Shown here piece after piece: positions 25,799 to 34,389 of a DNA stretch of 64,000 nt. The stretch's first letter is position 1. Each line of letters opens with the position of its first letter. A program made the position numbers and the translations under genes. The notes beneath the pieces were generated by a model. It worked only from the letters and a program-made list of their open reading frames with translations. It did no database searches and had not been told where the DNA came from. This DNA comes from Alphaproteobacteria bacterium (lineage in GTDB: Bacteria > Pseudomonadota > Alphaproteobacteria > UBA8366): positions 1 through 64,000 of the forward strand of contig WHUA01000019.1 of assembly GCA_009377445.1 (NCBI GenBank), given 5' to 3'.

Positions 25799-27106
25799 TC
25801 AGCCCTCCGGGTACACCGGAAATCGCCGGCACAGGTCCTCGACCCGCGCCCGCACCGAGCTCTCCACCGCCTCATTGTTCTCGCCGTTGGCCGAAAGGCC
25901 GTTCAGCACTTCCACGATCATCTCGCCGACCTGGCGGAATTCCGCCTGCCCGAAGCCGCGGGTCGTGCCCGCCGGCGTGCCCAGGCGGACGCCTGACGTC
26001 ACGGTCGGCTTCTCGGGGTCGAACGGAATGCCGTTCTTGTTGCAGGTCAGCCCGGCGCGCTCCAGCGCCTTCTCCGCGACGTTGCCGGTCAGCTTCTTGG
26101 GCCGGAGGTCGACCAGCAGAAGATGCGTGTCGGTGCCGCCCGAGACGATGTCGAGCCCGCCTTCCATCAGCGTCGACGCCAGCGTTTTGGCATTGTCGAC
26201 GACCGCCCGCGCATAGGCCCTGAAATCCGGGCGCAGCGCCTCGCCCAGCGCCACGGCCTTGCCGGCGATCATGTGCATCAGCGGGCCGCCCTGGGTGCCG
26301 GGGAAGATCGCCGAATTGATCTTCTTGCCGATCTCCTGGTCGTTCGACAGGATCATGCCGCCGCGCGCGCCGCGCAGCGTCTTGTGCGTCGTCGTCGTGA
26401 CGATATGGGCGTGCGGCAAAGGGCTCGGGTGGGCGCCGCCCGCCACCAGCCCCGCGAAATGCGCCATGTCGACCATGAAATAGGCGCCGACCGCATCCGC
26501 GATCTGGCGGAAGCGCGCGAAATCGAGGATCCGCGGATAGGCCGATCCACCGGCGACGATGATCTTCGGCTTGTGCTCGCGCGCCAGGCGCTCGACCTCG
26601 TCGAAGTCGATCAGCGCGTCCTGCCGGCGCACGCCGTACTGCACCGCATTGAACCACTTGCCCGACTGGTTCGGCGGCGCGCCGTGCGTGAGGTGCCCGC
26701 CGGCCGCCAGCGACAGCCCCATCAGCGTATCGCCGGGCTTGAGAAGCGCCATGTAGACCGCCGCGTTCGCCTGCGCGCCCGAATGCGGCTGCACATTGGC
26801 GAAAGCGCAGCCGAACAGCCGCTTCGCGCGGTCGATCGCCAACTGCTCCGCCACATCCACGAACTCGCAGCCGCCGTAATAGCGCCGGCCGGGATAGCCT
26901 TCGGCATACTTGTTCGTGAGAACCGAGCCCATCGCCTGCAAGACCGCCTTGCTGACGATATTCTCGGACGCGATCAGCTCGATCTGGTTTCGCTGCCGGC
27001 CGAGTTCGCCCTCCATCGCCGCAAAGAGCTCAGGGTCGGATTCCGAGACGTCGGCAGTGAAAAAGCGCGCGAAATCATCGAGGCGCGAAGGCGTTGGCTG
27101 AGGCAT
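25799..27106 (-). CDS. glyA: Serine hydroxymethyltransferase
   Basis: The 435-residue PLP enzyme interconverts serine and glycine with tetrahydrofolate. Seen are RQRNQIELIASENIVSKAVL, TNKYAEGYPGRRYYGGCEFV, NVQPHSGAQANAAVYMALLK, the PLP lysine in IVTTTTHKTLRGARGGMILS and VTSGVRLGTPAGTTRGFGQA. Length is normal. It lies between rpiB and nrdR on the same strand. Confidence 0.97.
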   Translation of the reverse strand: MPQPTPSRLDDFARFFTADVSESDPELFAAMEGELGRQRNQIELIASENIVSKAVLQAMGSVLTNKYAEGYPGRRYYGGCEFVDVAEQLAIDRAKRLFGCAFANVQPHSGAQANAAVYMALLKPGDTLMGLSLAAGGHLTHGAPPNQSGKWFNAVQYGVRRQDALIDFDEVERLAREHKPKIIVAGGSAYPRILDFARFRQIADAVGAYFMVDMAHFAGLVAGGAHPSPLPHAHIVTTTTHKTLRGARGGMILSNDQEIGKKINSAIFPGTQGGPLMHMIAGKAVALGEALRPDFRAYARAVVDNAKTLASTLMEGGLDIVSGGTDTHLLLVDLRPKKLTGNVAEKALERAGLTCNKNGIPFDPEKPTVTSGVRLGTPAGTTRGFGQAEFRQVGEMIVEVLNGLSANGENNEAVESSVRARVEDLCRRFPVYPEG

Positions 27107-27156
27107 GGCAGTAATAATCTCGTACGGTTGTTGGTCTCAATCGGTGCTTCTGTTCG

Positions 27157-27591
27157 TCACGACATCTTGTCGATGCGGCGCTGGTGCCGGCCGCCTTCGA
27201 ATTCCGTCGCCAGGAAGGCGCGGAGACAATCCTTCGCCGTTTCCGCGCCGATCGTCCGCGCGCCCAGCACCAGCACGTTGGCGTCGTTGTGCTCGCGCGA
27301 CAGCCGGGCATCCGTCACGTCGTTGCAGCGGGCCGCCCGGATATGCCGATGGCGGTTGATCGCGATCGACATGCCGATCCCGGTGCCGCAGATCAGCACC
27401 CCGCGCCCCGCCGAGCCGTCCTTCAGCGCCGCCGCCAGCTTCCCGGCAAAATCGGGATAGTCCACCGATTCCGGGCCGTCGGTCCCGAGATTCAGGACCG
27501 GGTAGCCCATTTCCTTCAGCGTCTCTTCGACAAGCGACTTGAGCCCGACGCCGGCGTGATCGGCAGCGACGGCAATCCGCTCTGACGCCAT
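27157..27591 (-). CDS. rpiB: Ribose-5-phosphate isomerase B
   Basis: The start at 27591 (MASERIAVAADHAGVGLKSL) gives 144 residues, the family length. Conserved blocks are AADHAG, NLGTDGPESVDYPDFAGKLA, the active-site GRGVLICGTGIGMSIAINRH and AARCNDVTDARLSREHNDAN with VLVLGARTIG. It interconverts ribose- and ribulose-5-phosphate in the pentose phosphate pathway. The catalytic Cys is in LICGTGIG. It is the first gene of the run into glyA; the preceding 415 bp contain divergent mucR control DNA. Confidence 0.95.
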   Translation of the reverse strand: MASERIAVAADHAGVGLKSLVEETLKEMGYPVLNLGTDGPESVDYPDFAGKLAAALKDGSAGRGVLICGTGIGMSIAINRHRHIRAARCNDVTDARLSREHNDANVLVLGARTIGAETAKDCLRAFLATEFEGGRHQRRIDKMS

Positions 27592-27828
27592 GCGCGATGC
27601 CTCCCGGAGATCGGAACGTTGCACGACCGGACACGACCGGCTGGTCAGCCCTCGAAATACCATATGTCGGCGGCTCGATCCAGCGCGACACAAGGTCTCG
27701 CCAGTCCCCGATTCGCCGGGAACCGGCCTTTCTGCCATCAAGTCTTCGCAAGAGTTGCAAAAGAAGAAAATTCCCGGAAAGGCAGCAAAAACCAGCCCTC
27801 GGCTGGCATCAGCAAGCCTATCTTGCGT

Positions 27829-27965
27829 TAATGAACATTAATTTCGGCAGATTTTGCGTTAACTTTTATTGACGATACTAATATTGAATCGGACTAGTTA
27901 GTCCAAAAGAACACTAATATTAACTCCTTTCAAATGGAGTTTGACAATTCACCAAGTATTATGTA
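27829..27965 (+). promoter_or_regulatory. AT-rich mucR promoter and operator region
   Basis: The 415 bp between rpiB and mucR contain no gene. The last 180 bp are very AT-rich and full of repeats: ACTAATATT twice (27877-27885 and 27913-27921, 36 bp apart), the inverted repeat GGACTA-GT-TAGTCC (27891-27904) between them, and AACTCC/GGAGTT (27922-27941) running into TTGACA (27941-27946). MucR/Ros proteins bind AT-rich degenerate sites and repress their own genes, so this is a likely autoregulatory operator. The TTGACA may be the -35. Confidence 0.5.
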
Positions 27966-28006
27966 CGCAATCATTCAACACTCAAGACGATGAGGGCAGC
28001 CGAAAA

Positions 28007-28453
28007 ATGACCAGGAACACAGGGGAGACAGCGCCGTCGCAGGACGACATCCTTCGCATGACGGCCGACGTCGTTGCCGCATATCTCGGCCACAACACCA
28101 TGCCGGCGACGCAGATTCCCGACATCATCAACACCGTATACGGCTCGCTGAGTAAGCTTGACGGCAATGTCGCGAGCACCCGTGCGCGCGCGCCGAAGGC
28201 GCCGGTGGCCATCCGCAAGTCGGTGATGCCCGACTACATCGTCTGCCTGGAAGATGGGAAGAAGCTGAAGATGCTGAAGCGCCACCTGCGCACGGTCTAC
28301 GGCATGACTCCCGAAGAATACCGTGCCAAGTGGGGCCTCCCAGCGGATTATCCGATGGTAGCGCCAAACTACTCGCGGCAACGCTCGGCGTTCGCAAAAA
28401 AGATCGGGCTAGGCCGTACAGCTACTCGGAGCAAGCGTAGAAACGCCGCGTAA
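28007..28453 (+). CDS. mucR: Ros/MucR-family transcriptional regulator
   Basis: The start at 28007 gives 148 residues. The N-terminal oligomerisation part is SQDDILRMTADVVAAYLGHN with PATQIPDIINTVYGSL. The DNA-binding part has the family signature IVCLEDGKKLKMLKRHLRTV, GMTPEEYRAKWGLPADYPMV and APNYSRQRSAFAKKIGLGR. Ros has C-x2-C and two His; here the second Cys is Asp and the last His is missing (HLRTVYG), so classical zinc binding is doubtful. Related proteins without zinc still bind DNA (known in the family). It acts as a global, H-NS-like regulator in this class. Confidence 0.9.
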   Translation: MTRNTGETAPSQDDILRMTADVVAAYLGHNTMPATQIPDIINTVYGSLSKLDGNVASTRARAPKAPVAIRKSVMPDYIVCLEDGKKLKMLKRHLRTVYGMTPEEYRAKWGLPADYPMVAPNYSRQRSAFAKKIGLGRTATRSKRRNAA

Positions 28454-28479
28454 AAATAGCGGCATGTTGGCACAAACAC

Positions 28480-28507
28480 TGGCCGGCCCTCGAAAAGGGG
28501 CCGGCCA
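28480..28507. terminator. Terminator after mucR
   Basis: TGGCCGGCCC (28480-28489) pairs with GGGCCGGCCA (28498-28507), followed by a T-rich stretch on the plus strand. It lies between mucR and the convergent DUF6898-type gene and can serve mucR. Confidence 0.75.
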
Positions 28508-28523
28508 ACTTCTTTTCGGCGCG

Positions 28524-28715
28524 TCACGCCTTGGTCTTTTTCGCCATGACGTAGCGGAGCTTGCGTACGGCGGCTTCGCGCAGCGCGCGCTCGCCCCGGC
28601 GCGGGTCCCCGACGATGGAGGCCTCGATCCCGCTTCGCGTATCGACGGCCGTCACCTTCACATAGCGGCCGATGCCGATCATCTCGACGATCACGCCGTC
28701 TTCGTCCGGCCGCAT
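28524..28715 (-). CDS. DUF6898-type small conserved protein
   Basis: The ATG at 28715 gives 63 residues; a TTG 14 codons upstream is less likely. The product reads VIVEMIGIGRYVKVTAVDTR, SGIEASIVGDPRRGERALRE and AAVRKLRYVMAKK. The pattern of a short beta-rich piece (GIGRYVKVTAVD-x-SGIEA) followed by a basic helix is a small conserved alphaproteobacterial family. No function is known to me. It converges on mucR. Confidence 0.65.
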   Translation of the reverse strand: MRPDEDGVIVEMIGIGRYVKVTAVDTRSGIEASIVGDPRRGERALREAAVRKLRYVMAKKTKA

Positions 28716-28883
28716 GCCGCCTCGCCCCCACTGCGCCGGAAGAGCGTCCCGGCGCAATCAGCCTAGCCGCAACCGCCGGCCGCGCCAACAATTCCACGGG
28801 ACCGGCGATCGGCGCTGTTTCCAGGCGCGGGCACGCTGTATACAGGGCGCCGCCATGCCCGATCCTCGCAATCCGGACGCGCC

Positions 28884-29774
28884 GTGAGCCGACAGACATT
28901 TCCGCTGGCGGCGGCCTTCTGGCTGGTCGGCCTGACGATGGCATGGGGGCTCGGCTGGCCCGTCATGAAGCACGCGGTCAGCGAGCTGCCCATCTATACC
29001 TTCCGGATCCTCACCGCCTGGGCCGGCGGCGCGCTGGTGCTGGCGCTGTCCGCCCTGCAGGGCCATTCCATCTGGCTCGACCGGCGCGAATGGCGGCCCG
29101 CCGCGCTCGCCGCCGTCTTCAACGTCACCGGCTGGTTCTATTTCACCGCCCTCGGGTTGACGCTGCTGCCGGCCGGACGGTCGGCCGTGCTCGCGTATAC
29201 GATGCCGCTGTTCGCCATCGTCGCCGCCCGGCTCATGCTGAAGGAGCCGATCACGCGCCAGAAGTCGGCCGGCCTGGCGCTCGGCGGCGCGGCGATCCTG
29301 CTCCTGCTGGGCGAGAGCGCGGAAAGCCTCGGCGAAGCGCCGCTCGGCGTGCTCGCCGTGCTCGGCGCGGCGGCGAGCTGGGGCATCGGCACCGTGCTGC
29401 AAAAGCGGAACTGGCGCACGCCGGTGCTGACCCTGATCGGATGGCAGCTCCTGATCGGAGGCATCCCGATGGGCATGCTGGCGCTGGCATACGACAGCGC
29501 GCCGTTCGCGCAGCTCACCCTGTCCGGCGTCCTGTCGGTCGCCTATGTCGTCTGCATCGCGACGCTGTTCGGCTACCTGGCGTGGTTCACGATCCTGGCC
29601 ATGGTTCCGACCGCCGTCGCGTCGATCGCCGTGCTGCCGGTGCCGCTGATCGGGGTCTTGTCGAGCGCGATCTTTCTCGGCGAGACAGTCGGCTGGCGCG
29701 AGATACTGGCGCTGCTGATGATTACCGCCGCGCTGGCGACGGTGCTGCCGCTGCCGCGGCGCCGGGGGCCCTAA
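28884..29774 (+). CDS. DMT-superfamily (EamA) transporter
   Basis: A GTG start gives 296 residues with about ten membrane helices in two EamA repeats. The first includes VGLTMAWGLGWPVMKHAVSE and FYFTALGLTLLPAGRSAVLA followed by YTMPLFAIVAARLMLKEP. The second starts near LGVLAVLGAAASWGIGTVLQ and ends AILP-like VAVLPVPLIGVLSSAIFLGE with TVGWREILALLMITAALAT. Such proteins export or import amino acids and small metabolites. The substrate cannot be told. It is divergent from the DUF6898-type gene. Confidence 0.88.
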   Translation: MSRQTFPLAAAFWLVGLTMAWGLGWPVMKHAVSELPIYTFRILTAWAGGALVLALSALQGHSIWLDRREWRPAALAAVFNVTGWFYFTALGLTLLPAGRSAVLAYTMPLFAIVAARLMLKEPITRQKSAGLALGGAAILLLLGESAESLGEAPLGVLAVLGAAASWGIGTVLQKRNWRTPVLTLIGWQLLIGGIPMGMLALAYDSAPFAQLTLSGVLSVAYVVCIATLFGYLAWFTILAMVPTAVASIAVLPVPLIGVLSSAIFLGETVGWREILALLMITAALATVLPLPRRRGP

Positions 29775-29952
29775 CGGAAGGCGGACTCACCCCCAATTCT
29801 TTGGAGCCCCCTGGAACTTCCAGGGAGATAATTTGTCTATTTCTCGCTGCCTCAACAACAACTCTGTTGCATGGAGCGATGAGCGAGACGAAGAAAAAAA
29901 TCCTTGCGATGGGGTTGCCGAAGGCTGGGAACGCCGCTTTCCGGGAGCTTGG

Positions 29953-31338
29953 ATGAGCGAGGCCGAACGGTCCGCCGGCGTCTACCGGCCAGGCGGGGCG
30001 TCCCCCGGCCGCGCGATGAACGCATTGGCCGTGCTGGCTATCGCGTTCCTGGCCTTTCTCGCCGGCAGCTACGTGATGTACCAGAAGCTGTACCCGGCCG
30101 AGGCGCTGCGCAGAGCCTTCATGGGCGGCCACGCGCTTTATAACCAGCTCACCGGTTACAACGATCCCTTCCGGACGGCGTTCTGGAATCCCGCGCGAAC
30201 GGAAGAGCGCGGCGTGCTGCGTTACGACCGCGCCCGGGCCCAGCCGGGCCTGACGCTCTATTCGTCCGGCCACGACCACAAGGCATTCCTGATCGACATG
30301 AAGGGCCGCGTGGCCCACGAGTGGTCGCTGCCGTTCAGCCGCGTGTGGGACGAGAGCGCCGCGGTCAAATCTCCCCGCGCCGACCCTTTCATCTACATCG
30401 AGAAGGCACACGTCTTTCCGAACGGCGACCTGCTGGCCCTCTACACCGCGATCGGCGACACGCCCTGGGGCTACGGCCTCGTCAAGATGGACCGGAACTC
30501 CAACGTCATCTGGAAATATCTCGGCCACGCGCACCACGATTTCGACGTCGCGGCGGACGGCAGCATCTACGTCCTGACGCATGAAATCCTCGACGCCGCG
30601 CTTCCCGGCTACCCGGATCTCGCCACGCCGCGCATCGACGATTTCGTCGTCAAGCTGTCGCCCGGCGGACAGGAGCAGGAGAAGATCTGGCTGAGCGGCG
30701 CCTTCGCCAAGTCGCCCTTCGGCCGCCGCCTCCACTTCGTTCCCTGGCACGTGCATGCCAGCAACGGCGATTACCTTCATGCGAATTCCGTTCAGGTTTT
30801 GAAGGCCGCCGTGCCCGGCATTCCGCAAAGCCGGCCTGGGCAGGTCCTGGTGTCGCTGCGCGAAGTCAGCACGGTCGCACTCGCGGACATGGAGAGCGGC
30901 GAGATTCCCTGGGCCATGTCGGGCTCATGGCTGCGCCAGCACGCTGCGCGCTTCCTCGACAACGGCCATCTCATCCTGTTCGACAACGAGGGCAATCCCG
31001 GCGGACACGGCGTCTCCCGCGTGCTGGAGCTCGATCCGAAGACCCAGCAGGTCGCGTGGAGCTATGCCGGCCGGGACGGCGAGCCGCTCGAAAGCGTGAC
31101 CCGGTCGAGCCAAAGCCGCCTCGCCAACGGCAACACCCTGATCGTGGAATCGGAGGCGGGCCGGATCATCGAAGTGACGCGCAAGGGCGACATCGTGTGG
31201 GAGTTCGTGAACCCCGTCCGCGACCCGCGGGGCGAGCGCGTGCCGATCGTCTTCTGGGTCGAGCGGCTCGCTCGCGACAAGAGCTTCACGCCGGCGTTCC
31301 GCAGGCAGCTAGACCGTTCATTGCGATCGAGAAAATGA
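29953..31338 (+). CDS. Arylsulfotransferase (ASST) family protein, membrane-anchored
   Basis: The start at 29953 (GGGAG 7 bases upstream) gives 461 residues. A membrane helix lies near residues 22-42 (MNALAVLAIAFLAFLAGSYV). The rest is the beta-propeller of ASST: YSSGHDHKAFLIDMKGRVAH, EWSLPFSRVW, YIEKAHVFPNGDLLALYTA, HAHHDFDVAADGSIYVLTHE and HIHANSVQ-like WHVHASNGDYLHANSVQVLK. Several His stand at positions expected of the catalytic and binding residues. ASST transfers sulfate between phenolic esters in the periplasm, without PAPS. It heads a four-gene run with a PAPS-type sulfotransferase. Confidence 0.82.
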   Translation: MSEAERSAGVYRPGGASPGRAMNALAVLAIAFLAFLAGSYVMYQKLYPAEALRRAFMGGHALYNQLTGYNDPFRTAFWNPARTEERGVLRYDRARAQPGLTLYSSGHDHKAFLIDMKGRVAHEWSLPFSRVWDESAAVKSPRADPFIYIEKAHVFPNGDLLALYTAIGDTPWGYGLVKMDRNSNVIWKYLGHAHHDFDVAADGSIYVLTHEILDAALPGYPDLATPRIDDFVVKLSPGGQEQEKIWLSGAFAKSPFGRRLHFVPWHVHASNGDYLHANSVQVLKAAVPGIPQSRPGQVLVSLREVSTVALADMESGEIPWAMSGSWLRQHAARFLDNGHLILFDNEGNPGGHGVSRVLELDPKTQQVAWSYAGRDGEPLESVTRSSQSRLANGNTLIVESEAGRIIEVTRKGDIVWEFVNPVRDPRGERVPIVFWVERLARDKSFTPAFRRQLDRSLRSRK

Positions 31339-31355
31339 GAAAGGAGAAAGGCCCC

Positions 31356-31643
31356 ATGGTATCCCCCCTTCGCATGGCCGCCCTGGCGATGGCGTTGTCG
31401 CTCGTCGCCGGGCCGGCAATGGCCTACATCGGCCCCGGAGCCGGCCTCAGCGTGATCGCGGCCTTCTGGGCTCTGCTCATGGCCGTGGTATCTTCGCTGC
31501 TGTTCCTGGCGCTCTGGCCCTTGCGCAACCGCCTGCGCCGCCGCAAGGCTACGCGCAACGCTCAGGCCGAGCCGACCGTCAAGGCGCTGGAACGCCCGCA
31601 GCCGAAGCTGCTTCACGGCACGAGCCGGAGCCACCGGCGCTGA
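31356..31643 (+). CDS. Small membrane protein with signal peptide and IGPGAG motif
   Basis: The start at 31356 with AAGGAG upstream gives 95 residues. The N-terminus MVSPLRMAALAMALSLVAGP with AMA looks like a cleavable signal, followed by YIGPGAGLSVIAAFWALLMA and VVSSLLFLALWPLRNRLRRR. A Gly-rich IGPGAG start, one membrane helix and a basic tail are shared by small proteins that accompany periplasmic hydrolase and sulfotransferase genes. It starts 17 bases after the ASST stop. Function is unknown to me. Confidence 0.7.
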   Translation: MVSPLRMAALAMALSLVAGPAMAYIGPGAGLSVIAAFWALLMAVVSSLLFLALWPLRNRLRRRKATRNAQAEPTVKALERPQPKLLHGTSRSHRR

Positions 31644-31673
31644 TGCGCCGGCCGGATCGAAGGCGCATGGCGC

Positions 31674-32390
31674 ATGGGACTCCTGGACCTGCCCGCCCCC
31701 CTTCTCTCCTGGACCGATCTTCAGCTCGCCCGCGCGGCGCCTGAGGCCGCCCGCATCCTTGTCTGGGCCGCGGCGGCGGCCGTCCTCTCGATGCTGCTCT
31801 ATTGGCTGCTGTCGCCGCAGCGCCGCCTGGCGCGGATGGCAGCCGAGGAACGGTCGCTGCGCGGCCGGCTGGACGACGCGCACGCGACGATGGCGGACGG
31901 ACTCGCTTCGGCGGGACGCCTCCTCCGCCTCGCGCTCCTTCGGCTCGCCCTGGTGCTCCTGCCCGCCTGCATCGCGACTTTGCCGGTGCTCTGCATCATG
32001 GTCTGGCTCCACGCGCACTATGCCTACGAGATGCCACAGGCGAACGCCGAGGTCGCGGTGCGCGTGGAGCCGAAGACCGCCGAAGGGCGGCTCATCGCCG
32101 GCGATCCCGCACGGGTCGAGGTTCGCGATGCAGGGGGCGCGCTTCTCCAGTCGGTGCCGCTCGGCGCGGCGGTGCCCGTCGTTCACAAGCGGGCCTGGTG
32201 GAACGCGCTGATCGGCAACCCGCTGGGCTATCTGCCGGACGGCTCCGCGATCGATCGGATCGAGATCGATCTGCCGGAGAAGCGATACCTGTCCGTCGGG
32301 CCGGGCTGGATGCGGGGGTGGGAATCGCTGTTCGTCGCCACCCTTCTCGCCGGCTCGCTGTTGCTCAAGCTTCTCTTCCGCATCCGTTGA
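31674..32390 (+). CDS. Membrane protein of unknown function in the sulfotransferase run
   Basis: The protein has 238 residues. A membrane helix (ILVWAAAAAVLSMLLYWLL) is followed by an amphipathic, charged helix (SPQRRLARMAAEERSLRGRL then DDAHATMADGLASAGRLLRL), a second membrane segment (ALVLLPACIATLPVLCIMVW), a periplasmic beta-rich part (EVAVRVEPKTAEGRLIAGDP with ARVEVRDAGG) and a last helix near the C-terminus. The helix-coil-helix outline recalls the DUF106/EMC3 branch of Oxa1-type insertases, which is only a structural guess. It lies between the IGPGAG gene and the sulfotransferase. Confidence 0.6.
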   Translation: MGLLDLPAPLLSWTDLQLARAAPEAARILVWAAAAAVLSMLLYWLLSPQRRLARMAAEERSLRGRLDDAHATMADGLASAGRLLRLALLRLALVLLPACIATLPVLCIMVWLHAHYAYEMPQANAEVAVRVEPKTAEGRLIAGDPARVEVRDAGGALLQSVPLGAAVPVVHKRAWWNALIGNPLGYLPDGSAIDRIEIDLPEKRYLSVGPGWMRGWESLFVATLLAGSLLLKLLFRIR

Positions 32391-32397
32391 GGCTGCC

Positions 32398-33573
32398 TTG
32401 CAACCCGCGCGACATTCTCCCGCCAACGACCGCCTCGACCGCTTCCGGGTCGAGCCATGGGTCGACGCGATCGGCGGCGCGGTCGAGCGCTGGCCCGGAC
32501 TCTGGCGCTATCTCGGCGGCCTGGAGTCGCGCCGGCTGTCCGGGGCGATGAGCGATATCGCGATACGCGCACCGATTTTCATCTGCGGCCTCGCGCGTTC
32601 GGGCACCACGATCCTGCTGGAATGCCTAGCCGCCCACCCCGAGACCGCGACGCACCGCTATCGCGACTATCCCGGCATACTGGCGCCGGTCATCTGGGAC
32701 CGCATCGCGGCCCGGCTCTATGCCCATGCCGGCGCGCCCATGGAGCGGGCGCATGGCGACGGCATCGCCGTTACGCCCGACAGCCCGGAGGCCGTCGCGG
32801 AGATGCTCTGGATCGCGTTCCACAAAGACGCCCACGACCCCGGCCGCGACAACCGCGTCGAACGCGGCGCGCTGGGACAGGAATTCGCGGCCTTCTTTCG
32901 CGACCACATCCGTAAGCTGCTGTGGCTCCGCGACGGCAGGCGCTACCTCTCCAAGGGCAATTACGACCTCGCCCGCATGGATGCGCTGATCGGGCTTTTC
33001 CCCGATGCGCGATTCATCGTGCCGGTGCGCGACCCGGTAACGCATATCGCCTCCCTGATGCGCCAGCAGACGCTGTTCTCCGCCGGCGAGACGCGGCACC
33101 CCGCGGCGCTGCGCTACATGCGGCGGATCGGGCATTTCGAGTTCGGCCTCGACCGGCGGCCCCTCAACCTCGGCAATGCCGGCGTGACCGCCGAGGTGGA
33201 GCGGCTGTGGCGCGGCGGCCGGGAAGTCGAAGGGTGGAGCCTCTACTGGGCCGACGTGCACGGCTTTCTTGCCGACCGGCTCGAGAAGGACGCCGCGCTT
33301 CGCCGGGCCGTGTTGCCGGTCGCCTACGAGACGCTCTGCGGCGATCCTCCCGCGATGCTCCGCCGCATCTTCGCGCACGCGGATCTCGCGGCGACGGATG
33401 CGTTCGTCGCGGACCTCGCCGGCCGCATCCGCGCGCCCGATCATCCGGCGCTGCCGTTCGGCGAAGCGGAGCGGCAGACGATCGCGACGATGACCGGGCC
33501 GGCGCTGGAGCGTATCCGCCGTTTCTGCCGATCTGCGGACGTGCCCGCTCATGCTTCGACAGGCTCAGCATGA
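32398..33573 (+). CDS. PAPS-dependent sulfotransferase family protein
   Basis: A TTG start 7 bases after the previous gene gives 391 residues. The PAPS 5'-phosphosulfate loop is APIFICGLARSGTTILLECL near residue 65. The 3'-phosphate motif is FIVPVRDPVTHIASLMRQQT. AVLPVAYETLCGDPPAMLRR is the usual later block. The enzyme moves sulfate from PAPS to a hydroxyl, presumably on a lipid, glycan or small molecule in the cytoplasm or at the membrane. The last residues (HASTGSA) and the stop codon are made of the dispersed repeat at 33554, so the natural end may have been replaced. Confidence 0.85.
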   Translation: MQPARHSPANDRLDRFRVEPWVDAIGGAVERWPGLWRYLGGLESRRLSGAMSDIAIRAPIFICGLARSGTTILLECLAAHPETATHRYRDYPGILAPVIWDRIAARLYAHAGAPMERAHGDGIAVTPDSPEAVAEMLWIAFHKDAHDPGRDNRVERGALGQEFAAFFRDHIRKLLWLRDGRRYLSKGNYDLARMDALIGLFPDARFIVPVRDPVTHIASLMRQQTLFSAGETRHPAALRYMRRIGHFEFGLDRRPLNLGNAGVTAEVERLWRGGREVEGWSLYWADVHGFLADRLEKDAALRRAVLPVAYETLCGDPPAMLRRIFAHADLAATDAFVADLAGRIRAPDHPALPFGEAERQTIATMTGPALERIRRFCRSADVPAHASTGSA

Positions 33574-33627
33574 GGGTGAAAGTTGTTATAAATCAAATAA
33601 ATAAACCTCATCCTGAGCCTGTCGAAG
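33554..33627. repeat. Dispersed inverted repeat, family A (copy 1)
   Basis: CTTCGACAGGCTCAGCATGA followed by GG (33554-33575) and its inverted partner at 33606-33627 (CCTCATCCTGAGCCTGTCGA followed by AG) enclose an AT-rich centre of 30 bp. The same 22-mer pair recurs at 36726-36796, 41048-41118 and 63934-64000, with a single arm at 54894-54915. It behaves as a REP/REPIN-like element. Confidence 0.85.
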
Positions 33628-33648
33628 GATGAGTGCGCTCGTTCTTCG

Positions 33649-34377
33649 CTACGCTCGCCGGCGCCCCGCCACGATCCCGGCGAAATTGTCGTAGAGCGTT
33701 CGCGCGGCTGCGTTCAGCCCGGGAAGATGGCGGGCCGTCTCCTCGCGGAATCGGGCAAGCGCGCCCTGCCCCTGCACCGCTTCCAGCGCAGCTTCGTATT
33801 CCGGCACGCAGCCCCACTCGGGCACCGTGTCCTTGGTCGCCTCGACGTGATATTGCAACCCGTATGCGCAGGCGCCGACGCGCATCGCCTGGATCGGGCA
33901 TACCGGCGAGCGCGCCAGGACCTCGGCGGCGGGCGGCGCTTCCAGAACGGCGGCGCCGTGCCATTGCAGGCATGTCTTCGTCTTCGGCAGGCCACGGAAC
34001 AGCGGGTCTGCCCTGCCCGCATCGGTAAGCTCGACGGTCATGACACCGACTTCCGGCGCCTCGCCGGGGCCGACGCGGCCGCCCATCGCCGCCGCCAATA
34101 GCTGGTGACCGAGGCAGACGCCGAGGAAGGGCCGTCCCGCCGATACCCATTCGCGGATCGCGCGCTTCTCGGCCACCAGCCAGGGGTGCTCCCGCTCCTG
34201 CCAAACGTCCATCGGGCCGCCCATGACCCAGAGCGCGTCGTAGCCATCGAACGGCGGGATCGGCTCGCCGGCGTCCAGCTCGACCGCATCCCAGGCCCCA
34301 CCGCCGGCCGTTAGAAAGTCGCGGAAAATGCCGGGGTGCTCGACCGGGATGTGCTGGAAGACGAGGACGCGCATCAT
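33649..34377 (-). CDS. Class I glutamine amidotransferase-like protein
   Basis: The protein has 242 residues. The nucleophile elbow reads GRPFLGVCLGHQLLAAAMGG with the catalytic Cys, and the His-x-Glu pair is in YGLQYHVEATKD, so the triad is complete. The N-terminus MMRVLVFQHIPVEHPGIFRD is the stand-alone GuaA-like type. The amino acceptor or peptide substrate is not evident; related proteins include gamma-glutamyl hydrolases. It converges on the sulfotransferase gene, with repeat family A between them. Confidence 0.88.
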   Translation of the reverse strand: MMRVLVFQHIPVEHPGIFRDFLTAGGGAWDAVELDAGEPIPPFDGYDALWVMGGPMDVWQEREHPWLVAEKRAIREWVSAGRPFLGVCLGHQLLAAAMGGRVGPGEAPEVGVMTVELTDAGRADPLFRGLPKTKTCLQWHGAAVLEAPPAAEVLARSPVCPIQAMRVGACAYGLQYHVEATKDTVPEWGCVPEYEAALEAVQGQGALARFREETARHLPGLNAAARTLYDNFAGIVAGRRRA

Positions 34378-34389
34378 CGCGCCACCCTA

